A stretch of DNA of 64,000 nucleotides, from positions 2,188,194-2,252,193 of the forward strand of contig NC_034411.1 in assembly GCF_002078875.1 (NCBI RefSeq). The letters run 5' to 3'. The translations under genes were made by a program, and so were the position numbers. Positions 52,401 to 63,000 of the stretch are shown in pieces. The notes beneath the pieces were generated by a model that was not told the DNA's origin, ran no database searches, and saw only the letters and a program-made list of their open reading frames with translations. Origin of the DNA: Numida meleagris. Lineage: Eukaryota; Chordata; Aves; Galliformes; Numididae. The first letter of the stretch is position 1, and each line of letters begins with the position of its first letter.

Positions 52401-55400
52401 TGTCCTATCGCTATCCACCCTCACGAACAATCGATCCCCCTCCTGTTGATAGGCTCCCTTCAAGATTTGGAAGGCCACAATGAGGTCTCCCCAGAGCCTT
52501 CTCTTCTCCAAACTAAACAAGCCCAGCTCCCTCAGCCTTTCTTCATAGGAGAGGTGCTCCAGCCCTCTGATCATCTTGGTTGCCCTCCTCTGAACTCTTT
52601 CCAAGAGCTCCACGTCCTTCTTGTGCTGGGGGCCCCAGGCCTGGACACAGTACTCCAGATGGGGCCTCACAAGAGCTGAGTAGAGGGGGACCACCACCTC
52701 CCTCTCCCTGCTGACCACTCCTCTTTTAATGCAGCCCAGAAGTCATCCTCCACCAACCTGTATCTGTGCTTGAGATTGCCCTGTCCCAGATGCAGGACCT
52801 TGCACTTGGCCTTGCTGAACTTCATGAGGTTGGCATGGGCCCACCTCTCAATCCTGGTTCATCAAATCAGATGACTTCTTTATAGTTCATGAGAATAGCT
52901 GGATAATCTCACATGTTTGTGACAAAAGGCTTTCAGGAATTTTACAAGAAATTTCTCACAAGAAATTACTTTGTTCCAAGGAACATAAACTAGATAACCT
53001 TTAACAAGGTGCCTTTTCAAAACAGCACCTTATATTGCAGCATTAAGTTTAAAGCAATCTCTAAGGAGCATCCTAGCTTCAATTGGTTAGAAGCATGAGG
53101 AAAAAACTGCAGAACAGAAGGGACAACAACTGGTCAGACTAGATGATGACAAGCTGTAGGACTGAAAATTTCTCCAGTGAATGGCAGAATGAAAATGTTA
53201 AAACCAACACGATGGAAATTAGGAGATGCATTAAGACCTTACTAAGTAGAACGGCAAGACAAGCTTACAAGAAAGACTTCAAAAGACTGATTACAGAGAT
53301 AGGAAAAGAGGAAAAAAACAAGTCTCTGGATCAAAGAAGTGCCATGTCAGTAGCATATGAGAGCGAGACAATGGTACTCCACCAGTTGTAATTATGAAAT
53401 TGAGATACACTGAGTATGCAGAAGGAGAATGGACCAGATGGTTGTGGAGAACTCAGGAAAGAAACAAAAAAAATCACTGTATGCAGACATCTGAGCATAG
53501 ACAGCATTCAACTATAAAGAGATGAGGGACTCCAGAAATATGACAGTGCTGTTGACAGTCAATCCATCTGCTGTATCTTGGTCAGTGTGTTTATGTATTT
53601 TGGTTTAGGTATAAAGATTTTTTTTATTTCTTCATGATAAAAAGGCAATGTCCAGCACAAGCCAATGAAGCATATGAAGTCCACTCCAACAATGCTACCT
53701 ATCTATTGTTGTCATTTAAGAGGACTGCATCCTTTAATTAACCAGCGTTAGTGGCAGCAATGTCTTACTTTACTACTACTTTTGGAAAGCACAAATATCC
53801 AGATTAAGTTAAAATAACATGCAGCGTTGCCTTTAAATTTCTTCGTTTCCACCTAAGCATTCTCAACAGGCCATAATTCTTAGCGAGGACATTCACGTAC
53901 TTCAGGAGAAAATGAACTCCATGATTGCAGTACTTTTCACAATGTTGGCTTACCATTCCCATCACGAACATGCAAAGTCTTCAGAATAGGAGTACATATA
54001 ACAAGTACAGTCCCCATTTTCTTTACAGTACTTGATAAATCCAAAAATTGAAAACCAAACCAAAACAAACAGAAAATGCAGAAGGAAAGTCTTCCCACAA
54101 AATACTCAAAAACTATGTATGAATGAAGGTTCTTACACTGCATATGTTGTGCCATAACCCAGTTGTGGAGTAGCCTGTAGTTTTCAACGGATCCCTTTAC
54201 CATTTCTACCAACAAGTCGTATGCAGCAGCCCTTGAAGAATGTGACTTGCATTTTGGTTGTTGTCTGTCTTTTAAACTTGGCAGCAAGAACAAAAGATTG
54301 AAGATGTCTCTCAGAAACTCCTGTAAAACAATTCAGTCAGGCTTAGCAGTTTGGATACAATCTCAAAAGAAGACAGCCATTACTAACACTCTAAAAACTT
54401 CCATAGACTTTCTGGACTCTATCACATACAGAACTTCTGACTCCTGCCCAGGTTTTGAACTGCAAATTACAGCAGTTTTCTTTGTATCACATAAATTTCT
54501 TTATATTACATAACACACTTACAATACAGTCTAAAGAGAAACATTCCCCCTGAAGAATGATAGAATATGCTTGATTCATGACTGGTAAGTCAATTTGACA
54601 AACTACATACACACATTTTCAGAAATTTTTAAGATTAGTTTCTTGTAGATAGCATGTAAATTTATTCACTCTGCTAGTTTGAGTTTTATGAATCACTGAT
54701 TAACCACAAAACAAGCACTGAATTATACATCAGATGTACTGCCAGCATATTTTTGTATTCTTACTTATCTGGAGTTTAAACCAAACTATAAAAGGCACAA
54801 AGTATAACTGTACCAAGTCGTGCTGCCACTGCACGGCATACATGGATATGTTTCAAGTTCAGTATTTTTGTTATGCTGAGTCAAGATATTTCAATAAAAT
54901 TATAACAAACCAATATATTAAAAAGATGATGAAAAAATGACAATCTCTGTAGGCCTGTACGAAAAGGTGGTTGCAGGCTTCCAGAACTGCAGCACTTTCA
55001 AATCAGTACAGAAAGGTGAAGAGCCTCCCTCCACCTTTCAGCTACAAAGTGAACATTACTAATTAGTCATCTAAGTGATATAATGAGAGAAAATGAAAGA
55101 AGAAATTAGACAGAATTTAAAAACAGTATTTCAGCAAAATCCCTTCAACAACTAGCAATTCATTTGCATCATTTATGCCCAAGGTTGATGACATGAACCA
55201 CAGCCTACAATGTAACGTTTCAATAAAATGGCTGCAATCTTAACAGATCATATTTAATTAAGTCATGTTTCAACTGTATAATGACAGATGTCTACATGAT
55301 CAGACAATAAATCTTCTCTTTTACCTCTGGATATACATTTTTTACCCTACATATATCGTCTTCAACTTCATAGGGACGGAATTCTCCCCCATTTGTAGAG

Positions 55401-57030
55401 TACACGATGCCAATACAGCCATTATACTTCATTCTGCAATCTCTAGACTGTATGTCTTCTTAGATTTCCCTACTCAGGTATATTCAGTTAAGAAGCCTTC
55501 TGAGGTTAAAAGGCAGGCTGCTTATGTAAAAGCTAAACAAAATCTAAATTCTTCCAAAAGATGGCCTCCTGCAGAGTACACAGGAAAATTAGCATAAAAA
55601 AAGCTTTTTTCCACTGTACAGAGAAATTCCTATAGCACTAACATGAAATCTTACAACAACTGTTGTCTGTCCACGTCTGAAAAGTACTGACAGGTCCTCT
55701 CCTGGCCAAGATAGATTCAGATTTCTCCACAATCTGGAGAGGCACTTTAACCCCACTATGCATAAAATTAAGAATAAACAGATAATTGGTTTCTTGGTAG
55801 TAATGCAGCCCCACCTCCATCACTGTGCGCATGTTTGGGCACCACAACATAAAACTATATTACAGAGTATCCGAAGGATGGCTACAAAGCTGGGGAAAGG
55901 TCTGGAGGGCAAGGCATGTGAGGAGCAGCTGAGCTCCCTGGGTTTGTTCAGCCCAGGGCAGAGCAGGCTGAGGGCCACCTCACAGTGGCTGCAGCTCCTC
56001 ACAGGGAGCAGAGGGGCAGCACGGAGCTCTGCTCTCTAGGGACAGCAACAGGGCCCGAGGGGACAGCATGGAGCTGTGTCAGGGTCAGTCTGGGTGTTAG
56101 GAAAAGGTTCCTCACCAGAGGGTGGTGGGCACAGAACAAGCTCCCCAGGGCAGCAGTCACGACCCTGAACTGCCAGAGCTCAGGGAGTATTTGGACACTG
56201 CTCTTAGACACACGGTTTAAATTTTGAGTGGTGCTATGTGGAGCCAGGGGTTGGTCTTTGATCTTTCTGCGTCCTTTCCAACTCAGGATATGCTACAGTC
56301 TTAAGTGCTCACGGGCCAGCAGTCTGATTCCTTTCTAATCCTAATAATATTTGCCAGGTGCAGACAGCTACAGCTCATCAGCAGACCAGTTGCACCAAGA
56401 ACAGAGTTTTGGACTGTGCTGTCAGCTACATTATCCTAATGCTGTGCCGCAGCCTTTTTCAAACGGATGTCCTAACACACCAGTCACCTTAAAATGTAGT
56501 CTCACATACTAGAGAAGAAGTCACTTCAGAGATCAGCATCGATCTTTTCCTCATTTTCCCTCTTAATATTGTATTTGCACTACCTGAGTAAGTTCTGACA
56601 TGCTGGAGCAGGGAAGAGGATAAACATAAAAACCTAATTGTACTAGAAAGGTATCTCTTTACCATCAGAATAGCCTCAATATATCCCTTTCTAGTGAAGA
56701 TGTGCTGGATAGCTTGTGTTAAAACTGTTTTGTTTTGTCCACTTAGTGTAGAATAAGGTAAGTGTATAAGTGATAGGTAAGGTAAGAGTAAGTGATTATC
56801 TACAAAAAAAAAAAACCAAAAAGGTGGAATGAGCATCTATTCCTGTCACAAAATGTGACCTCCATAGACAATATCTCTCAATCACTTAAAAAAAAAACAA
56901 AAAAACCAAACACCACAACAAAATCTTCCAAAGTAATCTGAAGGGAAAAAATGGCACATGCAGAGCATCAGAATCCTCTGGGTTAGCCTAAACTGTACTT
57001 TCCCAGTATAATGTGTTTTCCTTGATTTCT

Positions 57031-57073
<43 letters not shown>

Positions 57074-60000
57074 CCAGCTGTTGCTCAGAGGGAAGCAGGG
57101 GTTTCACAGTCCTGTTCCATTGCGTGGAACACAATACAAAACTCTTCACTCGTTCTACATTAGCTCAGTGAAATAACTATCAGACAATGAGCTTTATAAT
57201 GCGCAGTTATGTAACTGTGCTTCACTGTATATAGCATTGAAAAAGTAATATTAGATCATGACTTAGCCTTAGACAATCTAATTGGTTCCTGTGTCTTGGC
57301 AAAGCCAAATTGTTTTAGATAAGCTTGTTGTGTGTGTTGTGCTGCTGACACTCATCCGTTCTTAAAAACACATTTCTGGCCTCCCTATGATACAGTACAC
57401 ACAAGCAATGTCTTTTAGGATTCTGTACAGCATACTCCTCCCTACTTAGGCCTCCATTCTGTATTCTTCTCACACTCTTCGTATGCCCAATCCACATAAA
57501 TCTAATCTTTGCTCACCTCTTCTATTTAATTTCTACATAATCCCCCACATTGCACTCTATGAACTGAATTACTGCTCTATTTTCATTTGTAACCTCTCCA
57601 TATTTGGAATACACTAATTCTGAGAGCACTGCATAGTAGTCTTTTAAAACTTTTAAAAACTTCCAGACAGTAATAGTACTTTCAGAATCATTTTATGATA
57701 TAAGAGTAAACAGACAAGACATACACAACATAATTGGTACAGGGGACTATTTTCCTGGTGGAAGCTCACTAAAGGGCTTATCACAAGCTCCGTATAGCCT
57801 ACAGAAAAACACGTCAGTTGAAGCCAGCTTTTACAGCAGGCCTTATGGGCAACTAGCTGCTTATCTAAGGGACTTGGCAAAGTTACTTCAATACTCAGAC
57901 AACAATTTATCTTTTCAACAACAGCGTGGCCCGACAATACAAAGCAGGAGCTGTTTAACAGCTTCCACTGCCTAACCACTCTCCCACCTTACACTGACAA
58001 GTAGAACATAACATTCTTGTAACAGGTGTTTGCTACTAAGTACAGAGCTTCAAAACCATTTTTAGATCAGAACTATCCCCAGAACAGTTTAGAAGCAGCT
58101 GTTACAGATTTTTAAGCTAGTTAATAAAGAAAATCACTAAGATAAGAACTCTATCCTGAAATTAAATGTATTTACAAAGGGAAGAGACTGCATGTACTAC
58201 TTATATTAAAGGAATGAGAGGTACGTATATTCTCATCAACCATCCCAAGGCTAGAAATATGACACCTTCAACTACAGAGCCCAGCAACCAAGATAGAGGG
58301 AAAAAAGGTGACACGAAGAAAGTACAGTATGGTGACACTATCTTCAAGTCTTCAGTTTGTCACTGTTCTTTTCTTACCTGCCCTTCACGAGAAAATTTAA
58401 AGGGTGGCTTGTGCTTAATAACACTTGTAGCAAGACGAAGCAGTCCTGTCAGTCCATCATCTTCTATATTGCCATCTTGATGGTCAAGGATTTCTCTGCT
58501 ATACACATACAAATATAAAAGAAATGTTAAAACTCCGTTTGTTTCACTAACAATACATATAATGCAATTTATAAAAGAAATTACTGCTACCAAGCCATAC
58601 CTCCTAATGCAGTCAGCAAGATGTCTTGCTAGTGCATCTAGATCAAGCAGCGTGGTCTGATTAAAAATAAACAAAATGGAATTTAAATGGAAAAGAATTA
58701 CGTACTTTAAGAATTACAACTTGTAAGCCCAGCCTGAAACTACGATTATGCTTTTGGATAAAAATGTGTTAAATGCACACAGAGTATCAGGAACAATGAA
58801 AACTCAAACTCATCTTCTAAATGCTTTTGTAACAACATTTTAATACATTTTTAGAAACGTGATACAATCATTTTTAAAATCAATGAGGTAGAGTTGAAAT
58901 TATTCTTTCAATTCCATATCATCCATTCTATCATACTGGGAAAAAAAAACGCTGAACAGTACTATTTTAAAAAGAAATGCTTGTTCTTTCTCACAGGGAT
59001 GCACATTTTGTCATTTGAAGTTTCAAAAGACCAATTATCATTTCTTGCTTGAGCAAAAAGCAGGAGAGGTATGCAGAACTGCAGTTTAGCTAAGAGATTA
59101 AATTACTAAAATGGAAATGGAAGGAAACTGAGTGGAAGAAAGCCAGAAGGGCCAAAATTTTTGCCTCTGGTTGGATGAAGAAGCGTTAAAGGAAGGCAAG
59201 ATTTTTTTTTCTACCCTGCAGAAAGTAGAATTAAGGCTTTATCTTCCTTTCCTTCCCAGAATACAGCCAGAGCACTGAGAATAAATTAGAGATTTATGCA
59301 GTATCCGCAGCTAGCAAAAACAGTTGCAAAAGGTGCCTAAGAAGTTAACTTCCACCCTCGTGAGATATTTCAAAAGATGTGAATAATTTTCCTGACCTTT
59401 GCTAACTGGCTGTTAACTGAATTTTTTTCTCTCATATTTCTGCCTCTTCAGACTGCACTGAAATTATCAACAACCAATCTCTCCTAAATAATTATCATAT
59501 TCACTATGTCTCAACTTCACATAGTTCACCCTCCTTGTGTATTATACCCAGTCCCCTCTTCTCAACTCTGCAATGCACGTACCTTGTAGCTCCCTTTGGA
59601 CAAGGGCTGCTAAATATACATCAGAAAGTAGTGAAGGGAATGATCCAAGAGCTGTTCCTCACAGTTCACCATATCTCCAGTAAAAACCTCTAACACTCAT
59701 GTAAAAGTAATCTAAATACCCAAATTAAAAAAGCAAACATTCTTGACTGCAAAGCAAAACCTACCTGACTTGCATCTTTGACATGTATGTTATCAATCAG
59801 TTTGCAAAGCAGCCAAAAATATTCCTTACAACCTGGTCGTAGCACTGGTTCTTCTTCATAATCCTCAATCTGTGAAAAGGAATAGCATTTTTAGACTGTA
59901 TTAACAACTGTTATAATAACCATACTAAAGCAGTGCAGTAAATGCACTAACTATTCCAAGAATATTTGTTTCTACAAACCTGTAGAAGAACATTGTATTT

Positions 60001-63000
60001 TATAACAGTAACAGTGCACATTTAGCTTTTCCTCTGAAATACTTAACATCATTCTTCAAAGACTGTCACTATGATCTGTCAAAATGTTAAGAAGAAATTA
60101 GAATAGTATTAACTTTGTCCTCACATTTCACAGCCATATAATGCCAAGGAGAGACGACATCCTCTGATAAATTAGAAAAGAAAAATGGCAACGATGGACA
60201 TGGAGAAGGCCGAGATACTGAACAAGTTCTTTGCCTCAGTCTTCACTGGCATTCAGCCTTCCCCTGACTCTCAAGTCCTTAAGCATCTAGGCAGGAGTTG
60301 GGAGACCAAAACATCTCCCACATCAAGAAGAAGCATGTTCAAGACCACCTGATGAGACTGAATGTGACCAAGCCTATGAGGTCTGATGACATGCATCACA
60401 GAGACCTAAAGGAACTGGCTGATGCGGTTACCAAGTCATTCACCAACATATTCAAAAACTCATGGCTGTCAGATGAAGTTCCTGCTGACTGGAATACCGA
60501 AAACTTCATTTTTCAAGTTTTAATAGAAGGAGAAAGGAAGTTCTGGGGGACTATAAGATGGTGAGCCTTATGTTTGTATATGGCAAGATCATGGAACAGA
60601 TCTTCCTGGAATCCATATTAAGACATGTGAGACAAGTAGCTGATCCAAGACAGCCACCATGGCTTCATCAAGGGCAGGTTTATGCCTGACCAATCTGGTG
60701 GCCTTCTATGATGGAGTGATGGCATCGGTAGACAAAGCAGACAAAGGAAGAGCAACTGATGTCATCACCCCAGACTTGTGCAAGGCCTTTCACGTGCACC
60801 ACATCCTTATCTCTAAATTGGAGAGAGATGGATTCGAAGGCAGGACTATTTGGTGGATAAAGAATTGGTTGGATGGGGGCAGCCAGAGCATTGTGGTCAA
60901 TGGATCTACGTCCAGGTGGAGGCTGATCACAAGTGGTGTCTGCCAGGGGAAAGCCTCAGGACCTCTTTAACATCTATGTCAATGACTTAAGACAGTGGGA
61001 ACAAGTGCACTCTTGACAAGTTTGTTGATGACAGTAAGCTGAGTTGATATGAAGGAAGGAAGGAATGCTATCCAAAGGGACCTGAACGGGCTTGAGGAGT
61101 GGACCCACGAGAACCTAATGAGATTCAACAAGGCCAAGTGCAAGGTGTTGCACCCAGGCCAAGGCAATCCCAGATACACATACAGATTGAGTGAAGAACT
61201 CCTTGCGAGCAGCTCTGCAGAAAAAGAGTTAGGAGACCTGGTGGAAGAAAACTTGAACACGAGCCAGCAGTGTGCACTTACAGCCCAAAAGGCCAACTAT
61301 ATGCTGTGCAGCATCAAAAGACGGTTGGCCAGCAAGGCAAGGGAGGTGACTGTTCCCCTCCACTCAGATTACTGCATCCAGGCCTGGGTCTCCCAGCACG
61401 AGAAAGACATGGAAGCACTGGAGCAAGTCCAGAGGAAGGCCACAAAGATGATCAGAAAGTTGGAACACCTTCCCTGTGAAGAAAGGTTGAGGGTTATTTA
61501 GCTTGGAGAAAAGAGGGCTCTGGGGATACCTCACTGCGGCCTTCCAGTATTTGAAGGGAGCTTATAAACAGGAGGGAGACCAACTTTTTACATGGTCTGA
61601 TAGCAACAGGACAAGCAGGGATGCTTCTAAACTGAAAAAGGGGAGGTTTAGGTCAGATATTAGGAGGAAATTTTTTTACTCAGAGGGCGGTGAGGGACTG
61701 GAACACATTGCCCAGAGAAGTAGTGCATGCCCCATCCCCTGAGGCAGTCAAGGCCAGGCTGGATAGGGTCCTGGGCAGCCTGATCTAGTGGGTGGCAACC
61801 AGTCCACAATGGAAGACCTAGATGGTTTTTAAGGTCCCTTCCAATCCAAGCTATTCTATAGAAGTGCTCTCCTTCCATTTTACACCAGATGAAGCGAGCA
61901 GAGCCTTCCTTGATAAGCGTGCCTGTAAGGATAGTCAGCAGCAGATATAGCTGCTTTAAACCAGTTCTGGATCACCCAAGAAAGATAGAGATCACAATCT
62001 GATAATAAAGAGGTAATTGCTTACTCCTTCCCAAGGATCAGGGCTCACCAAATACTTCAAAAGAGGCAATCTCCAAGTAGAGATGCCTCCCTTGCAGCTG
62101 CCAGCCCTTAAATGAGGTTAGAGAGGAGTGGAGCCTGGCTCCACCATCCAGTCCCCAGCACAGGTGAACTGCTTGCACCTGTGCTCCCAGGGCTGGCTAC
62201 ACCCCCTCACAAGGTGCTCAATCACTGCTTCAGGCTGCAACCTAACAGTTCCCACGCAATGCCTAATTGACTTTAGGCAGAATCATGAAGATTATTTCAA
62301 CTATGAATCTGCACAGATTAACACTCAGAGTTCTTCCTGAAATAGCTTTAGAACCATCCATAGTTTCTTCTATTTAGTGGAGCCGAGAGAACAGTATTAC
62401 CACAACAGAAAAACAGCAGCAATTAATGGAAGAACAATAACACTTAGCAGCAATAACAAAGGGCACCTATACAAATATACAACTATGTACTGGTTTGTTT
62501 ATGGATTTAGCTATGTTTTAAAGGAAGGTAGAGCACAAAATGAAAATACAACTGTTATTTCCTAATGGTATCTTATGTGGATGACAAAATTCTAGAACAA
62601 AAGCATCTTCAAAGTGCTGTTCTACTTTTCTCCAAGCACAAGCAAGGTCTAAATTACTACAGCATCACAGTTTTAACTATGTAACCTGTTAAGTTTCTGA
62701 TATACTAAGACCTTTGGTTCTTATGCTCTTATTGTATGTGAAACAGTGTGTCAGAGATAATAACAGTATGTTCTACCATTTTTCTCCTTTTATATTAACA
62801 AATGTAAGTTTAAATACATCTTTGATAAAATCTCGTAATTCCTTAACATTCTCACCTGGATAGGTTTCAGAGCTTGAGCATCAGGAAGAAATTTTAATAA
62901 CGTTGATGCAGCCAGCAGCAGAAAGGACCGATTAATTGAGTCTCCTCCATCGAGACCAGAAAGAGATAACTTGTACAAACCATTGCATGACTCGTGACGA

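Larger units (their letters stand above)
50114..54136 (-). other. USP34 intron between exons 5 and 6 (4.0 kb)
   Basis: The intron just before the catalytic Cys exon. The nested CR1 pair fills 51430-52865. The remaining sequence is AT-rich with no recognised gene. Confidence 0.75.
54321..58377 (-). other. USP34 intron between exons 4 and 5 (4.1 kb)
   Basis: It contains the CR1 copy at 55810-56300 and the long poly-T. Exons 4 and 5 join in phase without it (EGQ|EFLRD), so open frames inside it are not USP34 exons. Confidence 0.75.

Noticed and set aside
51840..52718. Long open frames on both strands
   Set aside because: They are CR1 ORF2 C-terminal remnants and their antisense shadows, not host genes.
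56489..56836. 115-codon - strand open frame containing [20 protein letters not shown], looking protein-like
   Set aside because: USP34 exons 4 and 5 join in phase around it, it has no acceptor/donor pair that preserves the frame, and no family was recognised.
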